NCBI RefSeq assembly: GCF_003977595.1
Contig: NZ_RYYR01000001.1
Coordinates: 1-64,000 of the forward strand
Direction of reading: 5' to 3'
Source: Lysinibacillus antri
GTDB taxonomy: Bacteria > Bacillota > Bacilli > Bacillales_A > Planococcaceae
Length of the DNA: 64,000 nt
Position numbers and translations under genes: made by a program. The notes under the pieces are model-generated. The model worked only from the letters and a program-made list of their open reading frames with translations, had not been told where the DNA came from and ran no database searches. Positions 1 to 7,532 of this stretch are shown in pieces. Every line of letters starts with the position of its first letter. Within the stretch, counting starts at the first letter, position 1.

Positions 1-59
1 AGGCAAAATTAAAAATGAGTCCGGTACAATACCGAACCCATTTTGAGAAAGTTGCCTAA
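1..59 (+). CDS. IS3-family transposase OrfB, C-terminal end (cut by window edge)
   Basis: The third reading frame of the first 59 bases gives a tail ending in KLKMSPVQYRTHFEKVA and a TAA stop. The MSPVQYRTH motif is the usual C-terminus of the DDE transposase subunit (OrfB) of IS3-family elements, especially the IS150 group. The rest of the gene lies to the left of the window, so I cannot tell whether it is intact. The terminal repeat that follows at the expected distance supports the call. Confidence 0.8.
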   Translation, partial: AKLKMSPVQYRTHFEKVA

Positions 60-95
60 TGAAATAACCGTGTCTAACTTTTAGGGGTCACTTCA
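1..95 (+). mobile_element. Right end of an IS3-family insertion sequence
   Basis: Thirty-six bases after the OrfB stop the sequence reads, on the minus strand, TGAAGTGACCCCTAAAAGTT followed by AGACACGG. This is the typical terminal inverted repeat of IS150-group elements, which begin TGAACTGACCCC(C/T)AAAAGTTAGACA. The tip is placed at about 95. The other end and any target duplication are outside the window. The element lies just downstream of the convergent DUF5667 gene and may have replaced its original 3' flank. Confidence 0.75.
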
Positions 96-129
96 AAAAG
101 AGAGAAGTGGTCCAATGAGGGAAAAAAAT

Positions 130-1494
130 TTACTCTTTGTTTCCTTTTCCTTTGTTTTCATTTTTATTTGATGCATTTTGTCCGTTTTGCTGTTTATTCT
201 CATTTTTTTGCTCTTGTTTAACCGCTTGTTTTTCAGCTTGCTGTTGTTGCTTTTGAATACGATTTTCTTGAGCTTCGGCTTGTTTTAACTCAGCTTGTAC
301 TTGCTTTTCTGCTGCTTTTTCTTGTTGTTTCACAGCTTGCTCAGTTTTCTGCTCTTCACCTTTATTCACTTGTTCTATTTGTTTTGTTGTCGTTTGCGTC
401 TGTTTAACTTCAGTTTTTTGAACTGGCGCTACTGAAGGTTTTTGTTCTTTAGCTGTCGGTTTCGTTTCAACAACTGCTGATGTTTTGGAAAGCGAATTTT
501 CTTTCGTTACTTCCTCAACCACCACATCTTCTTTTGAAACATTCTCAGTAGTAGTTACAGTTTCAGTACTTGTTGTTTCACGCTTTTCTGTATTTGTTTC
601 AACATCTGTTTCTGTCGTTTCCACTTGTTTCTTTTGTTGCTTCTTCTCTAATTGTGCTAACTTTTTCGTTACTTTTTTGTCTAGCTTTTCTTGGGCTTTT
701 TCAATATTTTTAGCAATCGCTTCTTTTGCTGTTGGATTGCTAACTTTGTCAAGAACCGCCTGCAGAGCTAGAATATTAGCTGAGAACTTAGCAATCAGTG
801 CTGCACGTTCTGTATCTTCTTTTGTCGCTACTTCCTCATTTTCCTCAGCTTCTTCAGTACTATCTTCTAGAACTGATTCATCTGTTTCTATTGCTTCTTC
901 AGTTGTCCCAGTAGATTCTTCTGTTTCAATTTCTTCTGTAGATTCAACATCCTCTACTTGATCAAGAGCTAAAATTTGTTGTTCGATTGCCTTTTCTAAA
1001 GTTTCCTTCGCTAAATCCTCTTCGCCCGCAGCAAATAGTGCTTTTGCTTCAGCTATACGTTCTTCTGTTAAGGATAATAGCAAGTCTGCCTCTTTTTGAT
1101 CATCAAATGTTAGTGCTAGTTTTATATTTTCAGCAAACTGTTTTAGGAAATAGAAAAAGTCCCCTGGTAATAAAGACGGTTCCTCTACAACTGTCTCTTC
1201 TTCACCAGATTCTTTCACGGTATTCTCATTAGTTTCCTGTACTTCAGAGGATTCTTCCTCTATCGTAGATTCAGTTTCCTCAGTTATAGGTAAATCTGTT
1301 TCAACCTCATCGTTTCTAGATTCTTCCTCAGTAGAAACAGTTGTTACTCCTTCTACAGCTTCCTGTTCGACTACTTCTTGTACTTGATCAAGATTTTCCT
1401 CACTCGCAAATGCTTGTGTTGACCCTAATGCCAAAGTTGCCGCAACTACACCTGTTGTAATTACATTTTTTACTTTTGCATTTAAATTAGACAT
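130..1494 (-). CDS. Secreted DUF5667 protein with acidic and K/Q-rich regions
   Basis: This 454-aa exported protein has no known enzymatic function. A signal peptide covers about residues 1-31 (hydrophobic VITTGVVAATLALGS, then AFASEE). A Glu/Thr/Ser-rich stretch follows to about residue 100. DUF5667-type helices start at LLPGDFFYFLKQFAENI (about 108-190) and continue, interrupted by an acidic linker, at about 230-285 (ALIAKFSANILALQAVLDKV). The last 170 residues are low-complexity K/Q/E/T and end in a Gln/Asn/Lys tail. Start: an in-frame ATG lies 24 bases upstream, but GGAGGG at 1502-1507 is ideally placed for MSNLNAK. A c-di-GMP-I riboswitch directly precedes the gene, which suggests a surface or matrix role tied to the motile-sessile switch. 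That role is inferred. Confidence 0.85.
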   Translation of the reverse strand: MSNLNAKVKNVITTGVVAATLALGSTQAFASEENLDQVQEVVEQEAVEGVTTVSTEEESRNDEVETDLPITEETESTIEEESSEVQETNENTVKESGEEETVVEEPSLLPGDFFYFLKQFAENIKLALTFDDQKEADLLLSLTEERIAEAKALFAAGEEDLAKETLEKAIEQQILALDQVEDVESTEEIETEESTGTTEEAIETDESVLEDSTEEAEENEEVATKEDTERAALIAKFSANILALQAVLDKVSNPTAKEAIAKNIEKAQEKLDKKVTKKLAQLEKKQQKKQVETTETDVETNTEKRETTSTETVTTTENVSKEDVVVEEVTKENSLSKTSAVVETKPTAKEQKPSVAPVQKTEVKQTQTTTKQIEQVNKGEEQKTEQAVKQQEKAAEKQVQAELKQAEAQENRIQKQQQQAEKQAVKQEQKNENKQQNGQNASNKNENKGKGNKE

Positions 1495-1514
1495 AAAACG
1501 TCCCTCCAATTGCT

Positions 1515-1600
1515 TCATTTGGTAGCCCAGCCATCATAGTGAACCCGTAGATCTGTGACATTGCGTCTCTATTTTTCAATAGATTTGCCTTTTTCAAATG
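1515..1600 (-). promoter_or_regulatory. c-di-GMP-I (GEMM-I) riboswitch
   Basis: On the minus strand CATTTG (1600-1595) pairs perfectly with CAAATG (1520-1515) as the closing stem. Inside come the conserved GGCAAA, a hairpin TCTATT-GAAA-AATAGA with a GNRA tetraloop, the conserved GACGCAA, and a second arm ending GGCTGGGCTACC. This order matches the class I cyclic-di-GMP aptamer (Vc2 type): GGCAAA, GNRA-capped P1b, GACGCAA, then the receptor arm. The aptamer ends 8 bases before the Shine-Dalgarno of the DUF5667 gene, with no room for a separate terminator, so control is probably translational. Ligand class comes from motif reading, not from a covariance-model search. Confidence 0.85.
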
Positions 1601-1752
1601 AGGAACAACTTTTTTCGTTCACTTCATTTATCTTAAATATAATTTAGTGATGCCCAAAATTCTATATATAATATTTTCCAACAGCATTATATAATTCTCT
1701 AGCTTTGAGTAAAAATACGTCACATGCCTAGATTCCACGATAAATTAAGAGA

Positions 1753-1785
1753 CTCCCTTTTGAAGAAAGATCAATCAAAAGGGAG
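1753..1785 (-). terminator. Stem-loop downstream of ytaF
   Basis: The 11-bp arms CTCCCTTTTGA (1753-1763) and TCAAAAGGGAG (1775-1785) form a strong hairpin. The flanks are only moderately T-rich on either strand. It lies 77 bases beyond the ytaF stop and is its likely terminator. The rest of 1601-1861 is AT-rich with nothing else recognisable; the DUF5667/riboswitch promoter must lie there. Confidence 0.6.
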
Positions 1786-1861
1786 CCTTATTCAGCAGAT
1801 TTAAGTTTAATTTTAAAAAATGGTTGATTGTTGTAATTTACGCTTACTATTAACTATAACT

Positions 1862-2497
1862 TTACAATTTAAAAATACCAATTAATATTAACGCAATTCC
1901 AGGTAGCAATGTGAGATTTTTCATCCATTCAATATTCGTTAACATCTTTCCAATTTTAATACCTGCTATAACAAAAATGGTACAAGAAATCGTAATCACA
2001 ATAGAAAATAAAATTGGTGGTAAGTCGATTAAAGCTGCCCCAACTCCTGCTCCAAATGAGTCTAGCGATAAAGCTAAGCCCAAAAATAATGCTTCCATAC
2101 TATTTATATTGCCGGATCGATTAAAATCCGCTTCCATAGGCTTTTTAAGGATTTTAATGATGATTGCGAATGATTTAATTTCAAATTTAATAACTTTGTA
2201 ATCTAATTGGTCTTCTAATTTAGCTTTTTGTGAAGTGAAAAACTGGTAAAGAACCCAAATGCCTATCCCAATTAGTATAATCCCGCCAAGTCTTTCTGCA
2301 GCTTCATGAGAAATAAACTGTTCAATAATCGTACCAATGATCATCGCAAGCAATAACACAAGAAATGTACATGTTGAAATAATGATTAATGATTTAAAAG
2401 GAATCGTAACTTTTCGCATTCCATAAGTTAATCCTACTGTAAAACTATCAAGACTTACTACAAATCCTAAAAGCAATAAAGAAAGTAATTCCCCCAT
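1862..2497 (-). CDS. ytaF: Sporulation membrane protein YtaF
   Basis: This 211-aa integral membrane protein belongs to the YtaF family, related to MntP-type cation exporters. It has about six hydrophobic segments arranged as two halves. Each half carries the family signature LDSF: VVSLDSFTVGLTYGMRK near residue 15 and LALSLDSFGAGVGAAL near residue 140. In Bacillus subtilis ytaF is expressed during sporulation; its substrate is unknown. The length is normal and the ATG follows AAAGGAG at good spacing. It is monocistronic. No yybP-ykoY manganese riboswitch is visible upstream. Confidence 0.88.
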   Translation of the reverse strand: MGELLSLLLLGFVVSLDSFTVGLTYGMRKVTIPFKSLIIISTCTFLVLLLAMIIGTIIEQFISHEAAERLGGIILIGIGIWVLYQFFTSQKAKLEDQLDYKVIKFEIKSFAIIIKILKKPMEADFNRSGNINSMEALFLGLALSLDSFGAGVGAALIDLPPILFSIVITISCTIFVIAGIKIGKMLTNIEWMKNLTLLPGIALILIGIFKL

Positions 2498-2604
2498 TAT
2501 ATACTCCTTTCAGTCAATCACCTCCTTATCATATGAACTAGGGCTGCAAGATGACATTTTTAGTTCTGCTCATGTACGAGTTTTAGAATTTTATTTACGT
2601 ACAT

Positions 2605-2645
2605 AAAAAAATCGCAACTACTTTAATCAGCAGTTGCGATTTTTA
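2605..2645 (-). terminator. Terminator of ilvE (bidirectional form)
   Basis: ATCGCAACT (2611-2619) pairs with AGTTGCGAT (2632-2640), flanked by A6 on one side and T5 on the other, so it can act on either strand. It begins 4 bases after the ilvE stop. Confidence 0.9.
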
Positions 2646-2648
2646 TTC

Positions 2649-3713
2649 TTATAATCGAATTGTCCAACCAAACGTATCTTCAATTTTGCCTGTTTGGATG
2701 CCCGTTAGTGTATCATAAAGCATTTGTGAAACCTCACCAATTTCACCTTTATTAATGCTCATGTGTTCGTCTAAATATTTTAACTCACCTACTGGAGAAA
2801 TTACGGCAGCTGTCCCTGTACCGAACACTTCTTCTAACATACCATTGCGGTGAGCCTCTACTACTTCCTCAATGGAAATTCGACGCTCTTCAACTTGGAT
2901 ATTTTTAGATCTTAATACGTTAATCATTGAATCACGTGTAATACCTGGTAAAATACTTCCGTTTAATTCTGGCGTTACCACTGTACCATTGATTTTAAAG
3001 AAGATGTTCATGCTTCCTACTTCTTCTACATAACGGTTTTCTCTACCGTCTAACCATAACGTTTGAGAGTAACCTTCTCTGTCTGCAATTTCTTGCCCTT
3101 TTAAAGCACTTGCATAGTTTCCACCTGTTTTTGCTTCACCAGTACCGCCTTTTACAGCACGAACAAATTGTTCTTCTACCATAATTTTTACTGGATTAAT
3201 TCCTTCTTTATAGTAGGAACCAGATGGAGACATAATGATGATAAATTTATAGTTTTTCGCAGGATGCACACCTAAATGCTGCTCTGTCGCAATAATAAAT
3301 GGACGGATATATAAAGAAGTACCTGGTGCACTTGGAACCCACTCACGGTCTACATTTACTAATTGCTTTAATGCTTCAAGTGCATATTCTTCATCAATTT
3401 TTGGAATACACATACGATCATTTGAATTATTTAAACGGGCAAAGTTGCGGTCTGCACGGAATAATAAAATATCGTTATCCACTGTTACATAAGCTTTTAA
3501 TCCTTCAAATACCGATTGTCCATAATGGAAAATCATTGCGGAAGGCTCTAAAGAAATCGGTTGGTACGGAATAATACGTCCATCATGCCAGCCAATGCCT
3601 TCTGTATAATCTAAAACAAACATATGGTCAGTGAAATAATGGCCAAAACCTAATTGGTCAGGAGCTGGCTTTTCTTTTGGGTTCGTTGTTAATTGTGTCG
3701 TAATGTCTAACAT
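2649..3713 (-). CDS. ilvE: Branched-chain-amino-acid aminotransferase
   Basis: This PLP enzyme (fold type IV, 354 aa) interconverts leucine, isoleucine and valine with their 2-oxo acids using glutamate/2-oxoglutarate. It has the eukaryotic-type BCAT length and motifs: FEGLKAY near residue 70, the PLP lysine in AKTGGNYA (about K195), and PGITRDS and EEVFGTGTAAVISPV in the C-terminal half. The ATG lies behind a TTGGAGG box. The gene stands alone. No T-box or clear CodY site is visible in the 200 bases upstream. The branched-chain amino acid importer at 47-52 kb serves the same metabolites. Confidence 0.95.
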   Translation of the reverse strand: MLDITTQLTTNPKEKPAPDQLGFGHYFTDHMFVLDYTEGIGWHDGRIIPYQPISLEPSAMIFHYGQSVFEGLKAYVTVDNDILLFRADRNFARLNNSNDRMCIPKIDEEYALEALKQLVNVDREWVPSAPGTSLYIRPFIIATEQHLGVHPAKNYKFIIIMSPSGSYYKEGINPVKIMVEEQFVRAVKGGTGEAKTGGNYASALKGQEIADREGYSQTLWLDGRENRYVEEVGSMNIFFKINGTVVTPELNGSILPGITRDSMINVLRSKNIQVEERRISIEEVVEAHRNGMLEEVFGTGTAAVISPVGELKYLDEHMSINKGEIGEVSQMLYDTLTGIQTGKIEDTFGWTIRL

Positions 3714-3890
3714 GGTATAGCCTCCAATTTATTAAATGAATATTCGAAAAAATAAGTCTACTTTTTCGTATGTATTATATAAAAAAAGTTACTCTTCCAT
3801 TTTACTTTAAAACTCGAAATAAAACATCATCTATTCATACGAATATTGCAAATTTTAGCTCAATAACGATTTTGGCCAAAGACAAAATTA

Positions 3891-3918
3891 AAAACGCTTT
3901 GACCACTCAAAGCGTTTT
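3891..3918 (-). terminator. Terminator of the acetyltransferase gene
   Basis: AAAACGCTTTGA (3891-3902) pairs with TCAAAGCGTTTT (3907-3918) around a 4-base loop. A T-rich run follows on the minus strand, 5 bases after the upstream gene's stop. Confidence 0.88.
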
Positions 3919-3922
3919 CACC

Positions 3923-4594
3923 TTATAACGGAAGTAATTCTACTGTCTCTTTTGCTTCTAACTCTGAAATCATTTGGATCCATTCAGCTGGCTTGTTTGG
4001 TAGCACCGCATAGTAATCCTTTAAGAAACTTGTGACTAAGTCCGTTGGTATGTCTGTAATTTGCTCATCTGTTGGTAAAAAACAAAAATCGAGTCCTTTT
4101 ACGGCTTCACCATCATTTTTCCAAGATGGGTGGACATATGGAAAATTGATTCGTTTATATCCTAGGTGTGATAACACTTCTCGACGGACAAATGGGTTCA
4201 TCGGCTTCACGCCACCAAAATCGAAATCTTCTCGTTCATAAGGATCATAAATTTCAGCAAACATCCCAAATAATACTTTTCCATTGGCATGGGCAAGCTC
4301 TTGCAAGTCTTTTTCGCGATTTTTTGCTAAAAAGCGCCCAATAGATAACCCCGGTTGACCAATAATCGTAAAGTCCGTCATGGCAATATTCCACTGTGGA
4401 TAATAACGATATTCGGTTGCCCCCACCACTTCTTCTTCATGAACTGCTACAAATACACGAATACTTGGATCTTCAAGAGGTCCCTTCCATAGTTCAAACT
4501 CTAAAACTTCTTCAGGTGGAAACACTTTTCCTAGTAATTGATGCATACGCCCAAATAGTGGATCATCAATCGATGTGACTCGAATATACTCCAT
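3923..4594 (-). CDS. GNAT-like N-acetyltransferase, substrate unknown
   Basis: This 223-aa cytosolic protein resembles uncharacterised GNAT-type proteins of Bacilli. An N-terminal RVTSIDDPLFGRMHQLL helix leads into strands with FVAVHEEEVVGATEYRYYP, as in the central GNAT sheet. The acetyl-CoA loop (Q/RxxGxG/A) is poorly conserved: IGQPGLSIGRFLAKN may stand in for it. The conserved FDFGGVKPMNPFVRREVLSHLGYKRI segment follows at about 125-150. The ATG has GGAGAGATAGAG before it. It is a single-gene unit ending at the hairpin at 3891-3918. Function is not predictable. Confidence 0.65.
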   Translation of the reverse strand: MEYIRVTSIDDPLFGRMHQLLGKVFPPEEVLEFELWKGPLEDPSIRVFVAVHEEEVVGATEYRYYPQWNIAMTDFTIIGQPGLSIGRFLAKNREKDLQELAHANGKVLFGMFAEIYDPYEREDFDFGGVKPMNPFVRREVLSHLGYKRINFPYVHPSWKNDGEAVKGLDFCFLPTDEQITDIPTDLVTSFLKDYYAVLPNKPAEWIQMISELEAKETVELLPL

Positions 4595-4680
4595 CTCTAT
4601 CTCTCCTTAAACAAGAAAATTTCTACCACATTCGTATTTTATCATTAAAAAAAAGAAAGTTATTCCCTATTTGCTCAAAA

Positions 4681-4836
4681 AAGGAAACGTCCGAAAATTT
4701 ATTTTGGGACGTCTCCTTTGCGACGAGGATAGTGACAATTTATTGTTACTACCGCAGGAGCAAAAATTTTTAGCGATAGTTTATCGTTAAGAGCGTAGAT
4801 GTCTAAAAAGTGTAGTGCTTTCTGGACATCTACGCT
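4681..4836 (-). other. Array of four stem-loops in the 3' region of the aspartic protease gene
   Basis: Read on the minus strand from the protease stop there are four hairpins in 156 bases: AGCGTAGATGTC/GACATCTACGCT (4836-4825 with 4803-4792, overlapping the stop codon), a TAACGATA/TATCGCTA hairpin (4790-4771), TAGTAACAAT/ATTGTCACTA (4751-4730), and AAGGAGACGTCC/GGACGTTTCCTT (4719-4681) followed by T6. The last is a normal intrinsic terminator. The first three are not needed for termination and may be a structured 3' UTR, a small RNA or a degenerate repeat. Confidence 0.6.
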
Positions 4837-5221
4837 AGAACTTGTACTTTAATGATAGATTTTCAATATCAATCATCGCCTTGAATTGCTTTAACCCATT
4901 CATTCCAAGGATTCCATCTAAATCGAAGCCATAATCCATTGCACCGACTTCAATCGGCAAATTATAAATGATTTTGTCGCCTATTTTGATTGAATCGACC
5001 TGTTTTGAATAGACTAACTCGTAACCGCCAATTCCGCATATTCGATACACAGGATCTTTATCTTCTCCTACAATACCAATCGTCGCTGCTACATCTGCAG
5101 AAATTAAGGTACTCGCTGAACCTGTATCAATTAAAACTCGGCGTAATTTTAACGTTTTCCCTTTAAACATGATTTCCATGTCCGTTAATAATAATCCTCG
5201 ATCTAGGACCAATTGATGCAT
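4835..5221 (-). CDS. Retropepsin-like aspartic protease
   Basis: This 128-aa protein has the single-domain retropepsin layout: IDTGSASTLIS at about residues 31-41 holds the catalytic Asp in a DTGS motif, GIGG forms a flap-like turn near 63-66, and DLDGILGMNGL (about 101-111) is the usual hydrophobic second motif (ILGxxxL). Such proteins act as dimers; no membrane segment or signal peptide is seen. The substrate is unknown. It starts 56 bases after the upstream C-N hydrolase stop and may be co-transcribed with it. Confidence 0.8.
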   Translation of the reverse strand: MHQLVLDRGLLLTDMEIMFKGKTLKLRRVLIDTGSASTLISADVAATIGIVGEDKDPVYRICGIGGYELVYSKQVDSIKIGDKIIYNLPIEVGAMDYGFDLDGILGMNGLKQFKAMIDIENLSLKYKF

Positions 5222-5277
5222 GAAGTCACCACCAAAGTGCGATTTCCACCAATATATGCTTGTCCTTCACAGAATAT

Positions 5278-6057
5278 TTATTTCATGTGATGTGGATATA
5301 ACACAGGGTCTAAATCGTGCAAATAAGGGATGTTTTTTCGAACTTGCTTTATATCTTGTAGGTTTATATCACATAGAAGAATTTCTTCTTTTAAACGTGC
5401 AGCTTCACGAACAATTACCCCTTTTGGATGAATTAATTTCGATTTCCCAAAGCTATTTTCACCCACTGCATTGACCCCTAATACAAAAACCGTGTTATCG
5501 ACAGCTCTTGCAGGGAGTTGTACGTCCCATCTTTTTTCGGATGAAAAACTAAAAATGGATGGAATGATAATGAGCTCTGCCCCTGCTAAAGCTAAAATTC
5601 GGCTTGTTTCAGGAAACTCCATATCATAACAAATGAGCGTTCCTAACTTACCAACTGACGTTTGAATTGGTTCAAATCGTAGTTCTCCTGGTTGAAAATA
5701 GAGCTTCTCTTTATTCCAAAGAAAGGATTTATGATAAACTTGCAACACTTCCCCTGTTTTTTCAATGACTGCCAGTGCAATAAACAGATCTGCATCTTGC
5801 TTATCAATAAACGGTACGACGAGGACCACTTCATATTTTTTGGCCATGTCACAAAATCGTTCCACAATCTCTTTCGTTTTCGGTTGCAACTTCATGAAAC
5901 TTTCTTTAGATAAATGATAGCCTGTTGACCATAGCTCAGGTAAAACAATTAGTTGTGCCCCTTTATGAATCGCATCCAGGACGAATTTTTCACCATTTTT
6001 TTGATTTTTTTCAATTTGTCCTGATATTGTTCGCATTTGAATTGCCGCTACTTTCAT
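5278..6057 (-). CDS. Carbon-nitrogen hydrolase (nitrilase superfamily)
   Basis: This 259-aa enzyme belongs to the amidase/omega-amidase-like branch of the nitrilase superfamily and would hydrolyse a small amide in the cytosol. The Glu-Lys-Cys triad is visible: Glu in LPELWSTGYH (about 43), Lys in YHKSFLWNKE (about 110) and Cys in LICYDMEFPE (about 145). The start is set at MKVAAIQMR, behind AAGGAGAAGAGG. A longer frame running to 6141 would overlap the upstream DUF421 gene and adds a non-conserved leader. It is probably expressed with DUF421, whose stop lies 25 bases upstream. Confidence 0.85.
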   Translation of the reverse strand: MKVAAIQMRTISGQIEKNQKNGEKFVLDAIHKGAQLIVLPELWSTGYHLSKESFMKLQPKTKEIVERFCDMAKKYEVVLVVPFIDKQDADLFIALAVIEKTGEVLQVYHKSFLWNKEKLYFQPGELRFEPIQTSVGKLGTLICYDMEFPETSRILALAGAELIIIPSIFSFSSEKRWDVQLPARAVDNTVFVLGVNAVGENSFGKSKLIHPKGVIVREAARLKEEILLCDINLQDIKQVRKNIPYLHDLDPVLYPHHMK

Positions 6058-6082
6058 GCAAGACCTCTTCTCCTTTTTTATA

Positions 6083-6784
6083 CTACATACCCTTCTTATT
6101 TTTATCTGAATACAAGTCAACATATAGCTTTCCTTGTGCATCTATTTGCGCTAAAAACACGTCATGAACTGACATCGCTCCAAATTTCTTTAATTCCTCT
6201 TGAAGCCAGTTCTCGGTATAGCCAGCGATTTCTAGGTTTCTAGTTAAGACATGCCCATCCATGATTAATAAACTCGGCGCATGTTCAAACATTACTTTTA
6301 ATCCGAGCATACGCGGCGTGATCGGTTCAACATCTGATTTTTTCATTACACTTAATTCACCATTTGTCTCAAGAATGGCCATTTCAACATCTTCCAATTT
6401 AAAAATACCTTCTTCTCTTAATAACATCATCAATTCGTCTATGGTAATTTTATTTTCCTTCATGATCTCTTCAAATACGTTTCCATTACGAATGAGAATG
6501 GAGGGTTTTCCATCTGTTAATTTGATTAATTTTCTTGATTTTAATCCTAAATAGCTGAGGATTATTGGTGCTATCCCCCAAACTAACAGAGCTGCTAGCC
6601 CATCTACTAGTTGAATATTTTTATCGATAGATATGGTTGCTGCAATCGATCCAACTGTAATGCCTACTACATAATCAAAAAAAGTTAAATGTGAAAGTTG
6701 TTTTTTGCCCATGATCCTTGTTAAGACAAGTAAAAAAAGAAAAGCTATCGCGGATCGTAATGCGATTAATAATAGCTCTGGCAT
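6083..6784 (-). CDS. DUF421 membrane protein (YetF/YrbG-like)
   Basis: This 233-aa protein has three N-terminal transmembrane helices (about residues 4-22, 35-53, 58-77) and a cytoplasmic C-terminal alpha/beta region, the usual DUF421 layout. The signatures RIMGKKQLSHLTFFDYVVGITVG and a following KSRKLIKLTDGKPSIL segment are typical. Family members occur with sporulation and spore germination loci, but the biochemical role is unknown. The start chosen is MPELLLIALR at 6784 because TTGGAGG precedes it. The longer frame to 6898 lacks support. Confidence 0.85.
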   Translation of the reverse strand: MPELLLIALRSAIAFLFLLVLTRIMGKKQLSHLTFFDYVVGITVGSIAATISIDKNIQLVDGLAALLVWGIAPIILSYLGLKSRKLIKLTDGKPSILIRNGNVFEEIMKENKITIDELMMLLREEGIFKLEDVEMAILETNGELSVMKKSDVEPITPRMLGLKVMFEHAPSLLIMDGHVLTRNLEIAGYTENWLQEELKKFGAMSVHDVFLAQIDAQGKLYVDLYSDKNKKGM

Positions 6785-6965
6785 AAAAATCCTCCAAAAT
6801 TCATTCACGGTATTATGTAGTATTATGTAAATTTGAAAGTTTATACTATTGCAGTGAACGGCACGGTTATAGGGTTCTTTTGCAAAATGAAGAGACATAT
6901 TTCGATTCGATAAAGAATTTTTTTAGCTTTTATTTGTGAAAAATTTGTAAAACATTATGTAATCG

Positions 6966-6980
6966 TGTTCATTATGAACA
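6966..6980. promoter_or_regulatory. 15-bp palindrome in a divergent intergenic region
   Basis: TGTTCATTATGAACA is a perfect 7+1+7 palindrome midway between the DUF421 gene (minus) and the two tiny genes (plus). A second, weaker repeat GTGAA-ATCA-TTCAC follows at about 6986-6999. Either could be an operator for the tiny-protein genes. No regulator gene is adjacent, so this is inference. Confidence 0.4.
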
Positions 6981-7126
6981 ATATGTGAAATCATTCACGA
7001 ACTATATCATTTTCATTTTTTTAGGTGTACAATGGTCTCAAGTTGATATATAACACAGATGAAACAAAGATGAAATATCGTTTTGTGTTATATAACAAAA
7101 AGTACAAATTTGAGGAGAGAATGAAA

Positions 7127-7249
7127 ATGTGGGTAGTGACAATCTTTGAAAAAAACAATTGGCGTAGTTTTGAATTTATTAGCAAAAGTGAAGCAAATAA
7201 AAAACTGGCTAGTGTCAAAGGATCTGCTATTCTTTCCTATACAAAATAA
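7127..7249 (+). CDS. Tiny protein of the MWVxTIFEK family, copy 1
   Basis: This 40-aa product begins MWVVTIFEKNNWRSF and ends AILSYTK. Its start is set by homology to the next gene, whose protein begins MWVLTIFEKDTYRMF. GAGGAGAGA at 7112-7120 serves either this ATG or one 6 bases earlier. Predicted as one strand, a helix (SKSEANKKL) and a strand, cytosolic, no signal. I do not recognise a named family. Conservation between the two copies argues that it is a real gene. Confidence 0.65.
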   Translation: MWVVTIFEKNNWRSFEFISKSEANKKLASVKGSAILSYTK

Positions 7250-7325
7250 CGAGTTAAATATGAAATGTGAAGCTAACAACCCTTGTATTGATGATAAAAA
7301 AATAAATTTTCCGGAGGCGACCACC

Positions 7326-7463
7326 ATGTGGGTACTAACAATATTTGAAAAAGACACTTACCGTATGTTCCAATTCGATACAAAAGAAGAAGCTGAAAAA
7401 GCTCTAAAAGCGACAGACAAACCAGCAATCATTTCTTACACAACATTAACATTAGCTGCATAA
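7326..7463 (+). CDS. Tiny protein of the MWVxTIFEK family, copy 2
   Basis: This 45-aa product reads MWVLTIFEKDTYRMFQFDTK, then a helix (EEAEKALKAT), then PAIISYTTLTLAA. It shares about half its residues with copy 1, 76 bases upstream. CCGGAGGCGACCACC gives a strong Shine-Dalgarno. A canonical terminator follows 9 bases after the stop, so both copies form one transcription unit. The order strand, strand, helix, strand could make a small KTxxS-like or dimerising fold. Function unknown. Confidence 0.75.
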   Translation: MWVLTIFEKDTYRMFQFDTKEEAEKALKATDKPAIISYTTLTLAA

Positions 7464-7472
7464 AACGTAAGA

Positions 7473-7507
7473 AGCCGTTCACTTAAAAATGTGAACGGCT
7501 TTTTCTT
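7473..7507 (+). terminator. Terminator after the tiny-protein genes
   Basis: AGCCGTTCAC (7473-7482) and GTGAACGGCT (7491-7500) form a 10-bp stem with an 8-base loop followed by TTTTCTTT. Confidence 0.92.
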
Positions 7508-7532
7508 TGGAAATGATTGCATATTTACCCTA

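Noticed and set aside
485-961. Long plus-strand frame opposite the DUF5667 gene
   Set aside because: It is Ser/Val/Phe low-complexity, the antisense shadow of a Glu/Thr/Lys-rich gene that has a signal peptide and a good ribosome site.
2498-2604. yybP-ykoY manganese riboswitch upstream of ytaF
   Set aside because: The region has no GGGGAGUA-type core; the resemblance of YtaF to MntP was the only reason to look.
3714-3790. CodY box upstream of ilvE (AATATTCGAAAAAAT)
   Set aside because: It differs from the CodY consensus at about four of 15 positions in a region full of A/T, so chance is likely.
6058-6141. N-terminal extension of the C-N hydrolase
   Set aside because: It would overlap the DUF421 gene and lacks a ribosome site; the family start MKVAAIQMR has AAGGAGAAGAGG before it.
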